64,000 nucleotides of DNA, from the NCBI RefSeq assembly GCF_027596085.1, contig NC_072452.1, positions 5,080,814-5,144,813 of the forward strand, in the 5' to 3' direction. Positions 12,260 to 34,873 of this stretch are shown here, in pieces. Origin of the DNA: Anoplopoma fimbria. Its lineage: Eukaryota > Chordata > Actinopteri > Perciformes > Anoplopomatidae. The notes under the pieces were generated by a model that saw nothing but the letters and a program-made list of their open reading frames with translations, did no database searches and had not been told where the DNA came from. Position 1 is the stretch's first letter, and every line of letters begins with the position of its first letter. The position numbers and the translations under genes were made by a program.

Positions 12260-14506
12260 CAGATTGATGAAGAGGTAGCCAAACTGCTGGCGCTGAAAGC
12301 TCAGATAGGAGGAGACGATGGCAAACATCAGTTTGTCCTCAAGACGGCAAAGGTAAGACCACAGTTGTGCTTGTCTTCATACCTTGTGTTAAAATAAGAA
12401 ATGTATCTGTATATCTTTGTATCTCCCATATCTGTTTGGACAAACAAATAGCGATGAAGGTTTACATGCACAGGTTTCAGTATGGCTTGCATTGTGATCA
12501 GATCAGCCTGGTTTAAATGACATCCATACAGTTTGAACACATTGTAAGGAAAAAATGTTGTGTTCTGCCAGGTAGACTTACTTTGAGGTAAGTTGTTAAA
12601 GTGTATCAGTGTTGATCTTTTGTGACCATAAGTTATTACGCCAGAATATTTTCAAACACAGTTCTTTATTTTCATCTTCATAACAATCTGAGCCTGTCAG
12701 TGGTATTAACAAGCGCTTAAGTGGACTTAAGTTTATTCACTACAACCCTTCTGATGGATTCACACCTTATTCACATTTCTTTAAAACCCAGCAAATGTCT
12801 TCCTCTGTCAGGGAACGAGGGACTACAACCCCAAGCAGATGGCCATCAGAGAGAGAGTCTTCAGCACCATCATCGGCTGCTTCAAACGCCACGGAGCAGA
12901 AACCATAGACACACCTGTTTTTGAACTGAAGGTAGATTTACACTACACAGTTAAATACGTTTGTTGCTCAGTGCATGTGAACATGAACATCTCCCATTGA
13001 AACCCGTTATCTTGTCATCTCCCTGTGGTGTGCAGGAAACGTTAACAGGGAAGTATGGAGAGGATTCCAAGCTCATCTACGACCTGAAGGACCAAGGAGG
13101 AGAGCTGCTGTCCCTCAGATATGACCTCACTGTATCCTTCACATACTCACAGCCATGAGCATCAGCTGACTGAACGGGAACATGGCTTAGACACACTGTT
13201 CTCTACTTGAGGCCTCATATTCAGTCCAATCAAGATAACTGGACTTCAACAGATATGACGTTTTGGTTTCAGTAGATTTCACTGCAACACAACACACAGA
13301 CGTCTTTGACACATCGTCAACGCTGTAACCACTTCACATCCTACTCATTTTTAAAGGTTTTAAACTGTACAACGGGATTCTTTCAGCCAAAGCCTGCTTC
13401 ATTGTGATTGGTCAATACTACAAAGAGAAAGCGGAATGCTTCTGATACCCAAATCTTGCGAGATACTGAGGTCTGGACCTGGACGGTTGGTGGGTATGGT
13501 ATGTGAACTCGACATCCACAGCACTCTGTGGTCAAACAGGTCTAACGGCTACATCCATGCCGGTCAATGAAAACAGTAATTATTTCTTTGTTCATTTGCC
13601 TGTCGTCACATCGCCGGCAAGTTTTTATTTATTAAAAGAAATATGGAATTACATTTTGCCATTTGGTCTCTTTTTGTTTTCAAAGGTTACTTTCATTATA
13701 GTTATTATAGTCTCGATTTCAATCGTGAAAAGAAAAGTTGTCAAAGAATACGTTTCATCAAATCAAAGAGTGGTGTGTTGTCCTTGACCCGCCTTCCTCA
13801 GGTGCCCTTTGCCCGCTACCTGGCGATGAACAAGATAACCAACATCAAGCGGTACCACATCGCTAAGGTCTACCGCCGCGATAACCCAGCTATGACTCGC
13901 GGACGCTACAGGGAGTTCTACCAATGCGTGAGTCCTCCTCAGATCCATCCAGGAGAGAGTATCTGATCTGACCTTTGGTAGTCCACTTAGAAATGATCTG
14001 CACTGGTGTAACTAATGAATGTGTGTGTGTTTCAGGACTTTGACATAGCAGGGCAGTATGACGCCATGATTCCAGATGCAGAGTGTCTGAAGATTGTCCA
14101 TGAGATCCTCAGTGGGCTGGACCTCGGAGACTTCCGGATCAAGGTTTGTCACGTCCATTCGCTTAAAACTTACAGTTTAAACTTGTCGACTGATCAGCTG
14201 GGGTCACCTCTGTGTCATCTTAGCTTGACCCAAACAAGATTACTCAACCTCAGTGTGTCCAAAACACAGCAACCAGACTTGAACCATATCTCAACAGCAC
14301 CATCATAACCCCCATATTTTAGCAACATTATTTAAAAATTCTAATAAAGCACCGAGCTCCCTGTCTGAGCTTCTCATTCCTTACGGATCATCCAGTAGCC
14401 TCTGATATGACCGTTAGCTGTCCCCTGGTCCAGGCTGAAGACAGAGGGGGACAGGGCGTTTGTTGTTAGGGCTCCAACCCTTTGGAATAGGAGCTATATA
14501 AATACA

Positions 14507-14539
<33 letters not shown>

Positions 14540-16732
14540 AGGTATCACGTCCTCCCTGTCCAGGTCAACGACAGACGCATTCTTGATGGGATGTTTGCTG
14601 TGTGTGGTGTTCCAGATGACAAGTTCCGCACCATCTGTTCAACAGTGGATAAACTGGACAAGGTATGTGAACATGCTGAGCTTTTCAGTTCCTGACTCCG
14701 TTATGAGAAGATGATAAACTATTGTTAGTGAGGCTCCAGTTTCAGACTAAACAGACGTGTGATGGAATCTTCTGTTCTCTCATCTTCTCTCCATTAATCC
14801 TCAATATCTGGCTTTAACCCATCTCCTCATGCCTTTTCCTGTGGTCCAAACCCAGATGCCCTGGGAGGACGTGAGGAAGGAGATGGTGAATGAGAAGGGC
14901 CTGTCAGAGGAGGCAGCAGACCACATTGGGGAATACGTCAGTTTACAAGGTGAGACTTTACCCAAATTCACACGAGCATGTTGGTCGCTAGTGAGGCTTT
15001 CCTCCGTTCAATCACTGTCCAACATCCTCCGTTTACGGTTCTTCACATTGTAGGAATAAGGAAACCCAGAACTTTCTATCTATGTCATGTCTTATGACCC
15101 ACTTTGGCTTACACATAGAACACACAGAGTATCAAAGAGCTTTGGAGCCCCTTTTTGCTGATTATTGTGGTTTTGAGTCTGACAACCTCCACACTTCTTA
15201 ACCTGGATTTCAGCAGATGATCTCTTGACAAACTCACCGTACACTAGCTGCTCGGTTAGTGGAGACCAAAACGGAGCCAAATGAACATTTAAATATTGGA
15301 TTTGCATACACCAGGTGGTCACAAACAGAACTCTGCTAGATGTGTAAATAGTTAACTGTTTATGTTTCAGGTGGAATGGACTTAGCAGAGCGCCTCCTTC
15401 AGGACCAGAAGATGTCTCAGAGTAAGCAGGCCTGTGCTGGTCTGTCGGACATCAAGCTGCTCTTCAGCTACCTGCAGCTCTTCCAGGTCACAGACAAGGT
15501 GAGGCAGGGTGTTATTCATGCATCCCATACTGTTTCTTGTATAATAATGATTATATTTTGATGCACCTAAATCATTTCTTTATGTCATCGTACCTTCTAC
15601 TTTCCCTCTGTGTTGTTTTTCTTCTCTCTTTACACTGTAACTGGTAACTGTCTGTTCTTATGGTATCTTTTCTCTCTTTGCTCTCTCCTCTTACTTCATC
15701 ATCTCCAGGTGGTGTTTGACCTCAGTCTGGCTCGGGGTCTGGACTACTACACAGGAATCATTTACGAGGCGGTGCTGACTCAGGCGGGTGTGTCCAGCGA
15801 AGCCCAAAACGGGGCACCCGCAGAGGAGAGTGTGAGCGTGGGCAGCGTGGCGGGCGGCGGCCGATACGACGGCCTGGTGGGCATGTTTGACCCCAAGGGG
15901 AGGAAGGTACCGTGTGTGGGCGTCAGCATCGGCATCGAGAGGATCTTCTCCATCATGGAGCAGAAGGCTGAGGTAGATTATTCAGATATTATCTGTTCCA
16001 TTAAAATGACATTAAAGTGAACCTTTTGAGGAACACCTGGCATTTCAACGGCAGGGACCACTGTCTAAATTAAGCTCCCCAAAAAACATCAGGAGGGAGA
16101 ACTTCCTCCATGTTCAGGAACTTTAAGGGTTGGTGATTGCAGGGACGACAGCACTGAGCTTTTTTTTATGAAGTAAACCCAAACTAAAAATAGCAGGAAC
16201 TTCTTGGTGGAAACTCAGCTTTAATGCAAACCTAAACTTTCTGCCATTAAAAGAATTGTTATCCCAAAAATATGACCTGTTTGACTTGTCTTCCTCAGGT
16301 AGAATCGTTCTATTGATATGAAGTGCGTGTAGATGTCCAGACTGTAACAGTGTTGTGTTGTTCAGGCCTCAGCAGAGAAGGTCCGCACCACTGAGGTTCA
16401 GGTCATGGTGGCGTCGGCTCAGAAGAACCTGCTGGAGGAAAGACTCAAACTGGTCACTGAGCTCTGGAATGCTGGCATTAAGGTGTGTGAGTGTGTTTAT
16501 ATATCAGATGAACCTTGTGCCTTGGTAACCCTGTATGATAGTATTTTATATCTTAATGTGTTCTTCTCAAAATGAATTAGTTTAAAGTAACTACATCTAT
16601 AATATAATATCAGTATTTACTAACTCCTTCGCTGTATGTTCTGGTTCAGATACAATGCTGTCATTTAGAACTGAATATCAAGAGTTTTAAGAATGACGGT
16701 GACATTCTGAAAAGCACCGTCACCTGATTGCG

Positions 16733-16778
<46 letters not shown>

Positions 16779-17784
16779 GTCTCTCTGTGTGTGTCTGTGT
16801 GTCCAGGCAGAGGTGATGTACAAGAAGAACCCCAAACTGCTGAGTCAGCTGCAGCACTGCGAGGAGTCTGGGATCCCCCTGGTGGCCATAATGGGAGAAC
16901 AGGAGCTGAAGGATGGAGTGGTGAAACTCCGCGTCGTGGCCACCAGAGAGGAGGTACGAGTCCATCAAACACACTCTATCTCTGCTGTCCCACACAGAAA
17001 ATTCATTTTAGTTTAATTACTAGATGCGTGACCGCTTCCAAAAATGAAGTCAACACATCTTGATCGCCCCCTGGTGGCTGGCTGCAGTACAGGTCCTAGC
17101 CTGATGCTGTGTAAAGGAGGTGTGACGCTGTGATTGACAGCTGCTGTTTCAGACAAGATCGGATTCAGAAATGTAGACATGTGAAATGGAAGCTGTGTCG
17201 GGTTGACCATAAAGGGGTTTACAGAGATAACCTGGTTAGTTATAGTGTCTTTCCAGCCAAACGGTCACCGTGGTGCTGACCTCAGATAAGTACAGCAGCT
17301 ACGTGGCTCTCATGCTAACCAGCTGAGGCCGCACCGGCTCGCAGTCAGTTTGATCGGATCCTCGATACTGAGGCTCCACCCTCTGATCACTACTGACTCT
17401 AAATGACCAGCTCAAGATGGCAGCGCCTGTATCAAGGAGATTTGTGTTTTATTTTGTACAGTTAGAAGAGTATAACATTAAAATATGAAAATATAGAATT
17501 AAAAAATGTAAACTAAATAGAGTAATATAGCACGATAGAGGACTTCAATATCACCCGCCCAGCCAGCATTGATAAAGTTCACCAGGGCCCTGTAAAGGGG
17601 GGAGTGAGGATACGTTGATGCGGTTCCACGTGACTCGCACCCTTTGTGCCTAAATAAACTGGTGTTTACATGGTTAGAACTGGGGTGCAGGACTAACCTC
17701 ACTGTCCTCGTCTTGTCTCTACAGGTCGATATCTCCAGAGCAGCTCTTGTAGATGAGATCAGGAGGAGGACCTCTGAGGCCTAG
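10260..17784 (+). CDS. hars1: Histidyl-tRNA synthetase, 13 coding exons, complete
   Basis: Charges tRNA-His with histidine for translation (class II synthetase). Exons: 10260-10349, 12263-12352, 12812-12931, 13036-13131, 13802-13927, 14036-14143, 14564-14662, 14856-14949, 15371-15498, 15709-15972, 16366-16482, 16807-16953, 17725-17784. All junctions are GT-AG and every phase closes, giving 512 aa (human cytosolic enzyme 509). A WHEP domain lies at about residues 3-50 ([12 protein letters not shown]). Motif 2 is in exon 5 ([20 protein letters not shown]). The histidine-binding HisA motif [10 protein letters not shown] is at 324-333, followed by the motif 3 region [17 protein letters not shown]. 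The C-terminal anticodon-binding domain spans about 406-505. The start at 10260 was chosen by homology of [19 protein letters not shown]; in-frame ATGs exist upstream. Zebrafish is reported to use one hars gene for cytosolic and mitochondrial enzymes. Exon 2 follows a long TG repeat. The gene converges with immt. Confidence 0.97.
10394..10431. repeat. Inverted repeat (15-bp stem, 8-nt loop) in hars intron 1
   Basis: GGGGGGGTAACTAGC pairs perfectly with GCTAGTTACCCCCCC across the 8-nt loop agctagca. A partial direct copy of the left arm (ggggtaactagctgctag) lies just before it at 10377-10394. Confidence 0.9.
10515..10593 (+). repeat. Fragment of a fish interspersed repeat ending in (GAATT)n
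   Basis: 'ttgtaaagccctctgagg...gattctgggctatacaaaataaactgaattgaattg' is the reverse complement of stretches at 45228-45310 and 63160-63260. The element end is the AATTGAATTG run. Three copies in one window confirm that it is repetitive; the class is unresolved. Confidence 0.8.
10721..10962. repeat. (CA)n microsatellite, interrupted by taaacacaa units
   Basis: Long CA tracts alternate with a repeated ACTAAACACAACAAC interruption, giving a compound higher-order repeat in hars intron 1. Confidence 0.95.
11244..11293. repeat. (TA)n microsatellite
   Basis: About 25 TA units in hars intron 1. Confidence 0.95.
12131..12258. repeat. (TC)n then (TG)n repeat abutting hars exon 2
   Basis: A TC tract (12131-12151) is followed by TG tracts that end at 12258, only 4 nt before the exon 2 acceptor (GCAG at 12259-12262). 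TG units take the place of a normal polypyrimidine tract. Confidence 0.95.
17025..17200. repeat. Probable fish repeat carrying a CTCF-like motif, hars last intron
   Basis: The stretch around 'gatcgccccctggtggctggctgcagta' resembles a short interspersed repeat that I recall as frequent in teleost introns. GCCCCCTGGTGG at 17066-17077 is an exact reverse-complement match to the CTCF core CCASYAGRKGGC. No second copy was found in this window, so the repeat call rests on memory. Confidence 0.4.
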
Positions 17785-18286
17785 TCATTCCCTTCTGTTC
17801 AGCTACCACCACATCCACCTGGTCGCCTCAAACAGACACTCTGCAGAGTCTGTGTTGTGTTGCACTCTTACACACTGCAACAGAGCAACTAGCCAAAGTC
17901 TACTGGAGGTGTGAACATGAAGAGCTTCTTAAAAGGAACACTGTCATATAAACACCATCTAGAATCATTTGTTCTGGTTTACGTGTAAACGACACCTTTT
18001 TGCTTTCAGTGTCAACATTGTATAATAGTGAGGAACAAACCATTAATGTTAACTATTTAGGTGAAGAGGTCAGAGTTTCTTATTCTCCATTATGCGTCTG
18101 GAGATCAGTTTGGACTTTAATCAGATTCATTAGATAAATCTTTTTGTTCATCTGTCCAGGACCAAGATCACAGACTCTGTTAGACATTTACTTCCTACCT
18201 GAACCCATCACATGATTGGCTGCAACTCATACCAACAAGGCTCATGTCTACCTGTATCAAACATGGCTGTACTGTCCAGTGTCTGA

Positions 18287-18292
18287 AATAAA
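18287..18292 (+). terminator. Polyadenylation signal of hars
   Basis: AATAAA about 500 nt after the hars stop codon (17782-17784), with no earlier canonical signal noticed. It gives a 3' UTR of about 0.5 kb that ends before the Tc1-like element. Confidence 0.65.
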
Positions 18293-18424
18293 CTCATCAT
18301 TCTGCTCAATACAAAAAAAACAGCTGCTGTGTTTACTGATGCAACGTGATGTCCATGCTGGGGTTTGTGTAAAGACACGTCGTGTAATTATTACATAATA
18401 TATATGTATATGTATATGTATATA

Positions 18425-20055
18425 CAGTGGGTACGGAAAGTATTCAGACCCCTTTAAATTTTTCACTCTTTGTTTCATTGCAGCCATTTGCTAAAATCGA
18501 AAAAGTTCATTTTTTTTTTTGCATTAATGTACACTCAGCAACCCATCTTGACAGAAAAAAACAGAAATGTAGAAATTTTTGCAAATTTATTAAAAAAGAA
18601 AAACTGAAATATCACATGGTCATAAGTATTCAGACCCTTTGCTGTGACACTCATATTTAACTCACATGCTGTCCATTTCTTCTGATCCTCCTTGAGATGG
18701 TTCTACTCCTTCATTGGAGTCCAGCTGTGTTTAATTAAACTGATTGGACTTGATTAGGAAAGGCACACACCTGTCTATATAAGACCTTACAGCTCACAGT
18801 GCATGTCAGAACAAATGAGAATCATGAGGTCGAAGGAACTGCCCAAGGAGCTCAGAGACAGAATTGTGGCAAGGCACAGATCTGGCCAAGGTTACAAAAG
18901 AATTTCTGCAGCACTCAAGGTTCCTAAGAGCACAGTGGCCTCCATAATCCTTAAATGGAAGAAGTATGGGATGACCAGAACTCTTCCTAGACCTGGCCGT
19001 CCAGCCAAACTGAGCAATCGTGGGAGAAGAGCCTTGGTGAGAGAGGTAAAGAAGAACCCAAAGATCACTGTGGCTGAGCTCCAGAGATGCAGTAGGGAGA
19101 TGGGAGAAAGTTCCACAAAGTCAACTATCACTGCAGCCCTCCACCAGTCGGGGCTTTATGGCAGAGTGGCCCGACGGAAGCCTCTCCTCAGTGCAAGACA
19201 TATGAAAGCCTGCATAGAGTTTGCCAAAAAACACATGGAGGACTCCCAAACTATGAGAAATAAGATTCTCTGGTCTGATGAGACCAAGATTGAACTTTTG
19301 GCGTTAATTCTAAGCGGTATGTGTGGAGAAAACCAGGCACTGCTCATCACCTGCCCAATACAATCCCAACAGTGAAACATGGTGGTGGCAGCATCATGCT
19401 ATGGGGGTGTTTTTCAGCTGCAGGGACAGGACGACTGGTTGCAATTGAAGGAAAGATGAATGCGGCCAAGTACAGAGATATCCTGGAAGAAAACCTCCAG
19501 AGTGCTCAGGACCTCAGACTGGGCCGAAGGTTCACCTTCCAACAAGACAATGACCCGAAGCACACAGCTAAAATAACAAAGGAGTGGCTTCGGAACAAGT
19601 CTGTGACCATTCTTGACTGGCCCAGCCAGAGCCCTGACCTAAACCCAATTGAGCATCTCTGGAGAGACCTGAAAATGGCTGTCCACCAACGTTCACCATC
19701 CAACCTGACAGAACTGGAGAGGATCTGCAAGGAAGAATGGCAGAGGATCCCCAAATCCAGGTGTGAGAAACTTGTTGCATCATTCCCAAGAAGACTCATG
19801 GCTGTACTAGCTCAAAAGGGTGCTTCTACTCAATACTGAGCAAAGGGTCTGAATACTTATGACCATGTGATATTTCAGTTTTTCTTTTTTAATAAATTTG
19901 CAAAAATTTCTACATTTCTGTTTTTTTCTGTCAAGATGGGTTGCTGAGTGTACATTAATGCGGAAAAAAATGAACTTTTTCGATTTTAGCAAATGGCTGC
20001 AATGAAACAAAGGGTGAAAAATTTAATGGGGTCTGAATACTTTCCGTACCCACTG
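18425..20055 (+). mobile_element. Tc1-like transposon A, complete ends, 1,631 bp
   Basis: Inverted repeats of about 215 bp start with CAGTGGGTACGGAAAGTATT and end with its complement. TA dinucleotides flank both ends (18423-18424, 20056-20057), as expected for Tc1/mariner insertion. The two arms are nearly identical, and both contain an inner 'aagtattcagaccctttgct' motif, an IR/DR-like layout. The transposase gene between them is frameshifted. It lies in the hars-immt intergenic region. Confidence 0.95.
18803..19839 (+). pseudogene. Tc1-like transposase of element A, one frameshift
   Basis: A cut-and-paste DNA transposase. The N-terminal paired-type helix-turn-helix region is intact (KELPKELRDRIVARHRSG, GRPAKLS linker). 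The catalytic domain shows WSDET, then [10 protein letters not shown] and [11 protein letters not shown], giving DD34E by residue count. Frame is lost at about 19296-19300, where a T run appears one base short within the codons after IEL. Downstream the second frame continues to a normal end (QKGASTQY). No other lesion was seen, so the copy is inactive by itself but young. Confidence 0.92.
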
Positions 20056-20381
20056 TATATGTGTGTATATGTCATAGAAGTCATAAAAATATCATTCTAC
20101 AGTATGCCATAGTACAGTATGTATTGTATGTCCAAAAAGTCATAGTATAGTATGTTAAATAAAGTAAAAATAATAATCATATTTTAGTATGCTAATGAAA
20201 ATATTTGTATAGTTTGCAACTTTCGTAGTAAAAGGATGTCCTAAAATTCTGATGTGTGTTAATGGTAAATGGACTTAAAAGTAAACAAATGTTTTAGTCC
20301 ATCAGAAATCTAATTAACTTTAACACCATGTTGTCTCACTGTGATCAACAGACACCTCACAGGTCCAGTACACGTCCACTG

Positions 20382-20393
20382 CCAGCAGAGGGC
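20382..20393 (+). promoter_or_regulatory. CTCF core motif between hars and immt
   Basis: CCAGCAGAGGGC matches the CTCF core CCASYAGRKGGC at every position and is followed by AGTG. It is outside the Tc1 and SINE copies, in the interval between the two convergent genes. Binding is inferred. Confidence 0.45.
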
Positions 20394-20910
20394 AGTGCAG
20401 TGTCTCACATTATTACTAGATCCTCTGTTGATCTACTTTTAAAGGCTTTATGTTTTTTTTAAGTTCACATAAAGTCCAAAGTATCCATGCAGAGTTTGAT
20501 TTCTTCTTGTTTCTCCTTTTCACATCCCAATACAAAGGAGGTAAATGAACACACAGCGTTGACATATTCCACTTTAAAAACTCAAAAGCAGCAGCATTCC
20601 TATGACACATAGCACAAAGGCTTGTCTTTGAGTGTTTTCCTTTTAGTCCAGATGTTCATTCCTTGATCTGCAGCTGGACTGTCTGTCATATATCTGTGTT
20701 TAACGCTTCACGTCCACCTCTCTGTTCAGGAAAACATTTTTATACAAGTCATTCCAGGCTTCAGTCAGCACCATAGGTCGACATACTGTACGGTAAACTA
20801 TGCTCCTATAAACATGGCCCAATCACTGAAGAACCTCAACCCCCAAAAGCCGAGACGTCCACTTTACATCTGACATGGTGAGACTGCTCCCCTCGGAGGT
20901 GATGGAGGCC

Positions 20911-21202
20911 ATTACATTACATTACAGTCATTTAGCAGACGCTTTTATCCAAAGCGACTTACAGTCAGTAGTATATTACATATCATTCACCCATTCACAC
21001 ACTGATGACAGGCTACCATGCAAGGTGCCACCATCAGACTCTAACTAACATTCATCATCCAGTCCACACCGATGGCAAGCCTTCGGGAGCAACTTGGGGT
21101 TAAGTGTCTTGCCCAAGGACACATCGACTGCCGAAGCCGGGTATCGAACCACCGACCCTCTGATTGGAGAACTACCTTGCTCTCCACTACGCCACAGCCG
21201 CC
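20911..21202 (-). mobile_element. tRNA-derived SINE, near full length
   Basis: On the minus strand the 5' head has an A-box-like TGGCGTAGTGG and a B box GGTTCGATACC, followed by 'ccttgggcaagacacttaaccc' and a tail of 'aagtcgctttggataaaagcgtctgctaaatga' type ending in ATGTAATGTAATG. This is the common teleost tRNA-SINE architecture. A tail-only copy occurs at 37325-37386. Confidence 0.85.
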
Positions 21203-21808
21203 ATTACAGTTCATCTGACTCCTGGCACTTCTGATTTGTCAGCGACTCTCAAGGTTCTCATGTGGGTTTGACCGTCTGCTTTGGTTGTTTCTGTAAGCCT
21301 TAAACCTCCAGCCCAAACCCTTACCACAACCTAAAGCTGGACAGATCCCTCCGTTTATCTTCTATACATTTAGATTTCACTGCACAGCTTGTGACTTGCT
21401 ATTAAACCCGACCAAAGACCTGATGGAGGATGTCTCCTGCTGAGATTCTTTGTGTCCTCCGTCCAGACGAGGAGCATCAGCCAGCTGACCTCATTTGTGC
21501 TGGATGCTACACCAAGACGTTCTACAAGGAGAACCAGCACAGGGAGCACCCTAAATGTTGGCTGAAGGTGTTTTAATCTTGTTCTGCTTTTTTTCCTGAG
21601 CTGATCGCTGAATCTATCTCCTAATCAGACAGCTACTCTTTTAAATGATTCTAACATGAACAAAGACATATCAGACACATGCTTGTTTCTGTAGACTCCA
21701 CAGGAGATGGACAGCAGTGACTGCGTTATCTCTACTTAGTCTTTCTAACAGTTACACAGTTGTGAAGGAGGAAATAAAACATTAAACAGACAGCTTAGTT
21801 TCTCATGA

Positions 21809-21814
21809 TTTATT
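21809..21814 (-). terminator. Polyadenylation signal of immt
   Basis: AATAAA on the minus strand about 435 nt after the immt stop codon, giving a compact 3' UTR. Confidence 0.6.
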
Positions 21815-22248
21815 ATTGGAACAAGTGCAGTATTGACAAAAAGAAATGCAGCATAACGTATTCTTTAATGAGTGCTAGGCTTCATTCAGGGTTAGCGAAG
21901 GGCTGAATGTGGGGGGGGGAGGAATAAATACCTGAACCAAACCTGTGGATCTGAATTAACGAGACTAGATTGAGAAGGTGCATTAATTTCAATGATTCAA
22001 AATATCCTCCATAGTGACGTTAAAACAATTTAACTTAAGTTACATCTTAACATGAATTGCTTTGTTTACTTCAGTTCCCTTAAAGGAATTCACCACGAAT
22101 AATCTCTAGTGAGTATCAGACTCTCCCCCCCTCGCTGACAAAGATGCTACAACCTCTCAAGCCTCCAGCGGAGACTCTGATACTCAAAAGAGGGACGTTC
22201 AGTGGATTGTTCCTTGAAGGGTTTACCATGTTACATGGGCATGGCAAC

Positions 22249-33396
<11,148 letters not shown>

Positions 33397-33557
33397 GGTG
33401 CTCAGTCTCTGTTCCTCAAAGCTTATCAACGTGATGTTCTCTGTTCTCCACTCGTCCTTCTCGTCCTCTCCTCTCTTCTCTTCTTTGTATTCCGGTGGTT
33501 TAGCTGCTTTGTGCGCCACACCGCCCCCATGCGGCAGGAGGACTCATCACCAGGCCC

Positions 33558-33692
33558 GAGACTTCCGATAACGAGACTTCCATTAACGAGATTTCCGATA
33601 ACGAGACTTCCATTAACGAGATTTCCGATAACGAGACTTCCATTAACGAGACTTCCATTAACGAGATTTCCATTAACGAGACTTCCGATAAC
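33558..33692. repeat. 15-bp minisatellite, exactly 9 units, upstream of immt
   Basis: Units GAGACTTCCRWTAAC and GAGATTTCCRWTAAC (R and W vary between cattaac and cgataac types) run without indels for 135 bp. It begins 162 bp upstream of the immt ATG, probably in the promoter or 5' UTR region. Confidence 0.95.
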
Positions 33693-34153
33693 ATGCAGTA
33701 GTTGGGTTTATGCAGCAGCTGTATTCAGGGTGATGTTCTTCTGCACCAATCAGCCTGAGAAAGAGACAGTCAGCTTTATGACGTCAACACACGTCACTAA
33801 CAGTCTGCCGCGATCCATACTGTCCAGACAGCACGTCATTCAGAGATATAAACCAACTCATATCAATTATGCATGGAGGCATAAAGAGAACTAAACTCAG
33901 AACATCTAATCATATTTTACACTCCCTCACTTTAATAAAACCTCATACAACAGGCACAATAGAAGAACTGCTGTTTTTGGTAATCAGCTAAATCCAGAGG
34001 GCTGGTTCTAATCAACATAATAAAATAGTAGAAATGGGGCAATGGTGGGCTGAGTTGTTGAACAAAATACAAAGCTGACACACTGATTAGGGTTAGTTAG
34101 TTTGAGTAGCGGCCCTTCAAAGTTCTGCTTGTAAATGACAATGACGCATTCAA

Positions 34154-34167
34154 TTTATTTTATTTAT
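34154..34167 (-). terminator. Candidate polyadenylation signals of slbp
   Basis: Overlapping AATAAA hexamers on the minus strand about 0.7 kb after the slbp stop. Another AATAAA sits about 15 nt after the stop (near 34857), so the real 3' UTR length is open. Confidence 0.35.
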
Positions 34168-34873
34168 TATTTGAAAGTCTTCACCATGAAGGAAACAGCA
34201 ATAAACACAGCAACATTTGCATTAAAAAAAAAACAACCATTATATAACTGAAGACATGCCTCTCTGTTTTAAAAAAATGTACATACTTAGGGGAAGAAAA
34301 CAAATCTTGTGAATATGAGTCATTAAAAGTAAAGTACTTCGCCTTTGGTTTGCCCATCTCCTTTTAAAACAGTTGACCAAACTCTATGAGTTCAGTCACT
34401 TTCTATGTAGTCTTGCTTTCTATTTAATAAGTTCAAGCAGAATGTGATTTAACATTTGTACATAATGGACATCAACCAACCTGGATGTCTGCTCCACAAG
34501 GCCACAGATCAGTGCTACAAATGTTTCTAATCCAAAATCATTTAAACTGAACAAAGCTTGATTCAACATGCAACTGTAAAATCTAGCCACTAAAGAAGAC
34601 TCCCTGAGCAGATTAGTAGTCTGTAAAAGGTCCCAGTCTATGGATTAAGAAGCACTAGTATGAATGCAAACAGAACACAAAATATTTTACAGTGTTGAAC
34701 CAATAACTACAAAGTGAGACACAGCGTGGTGATGCTGTGCAGATGCAGCAGTGCTTCGAGCAGATCAAGTACCTGGAGTCATTCTGGGCTATGGGAAGTG
34801 AGAGTCGGGGGAGGAGACGGCTGAACCACTTGAGAAGTGTGTGAACATGTTGTATTTTATTTTCTATGATGAG

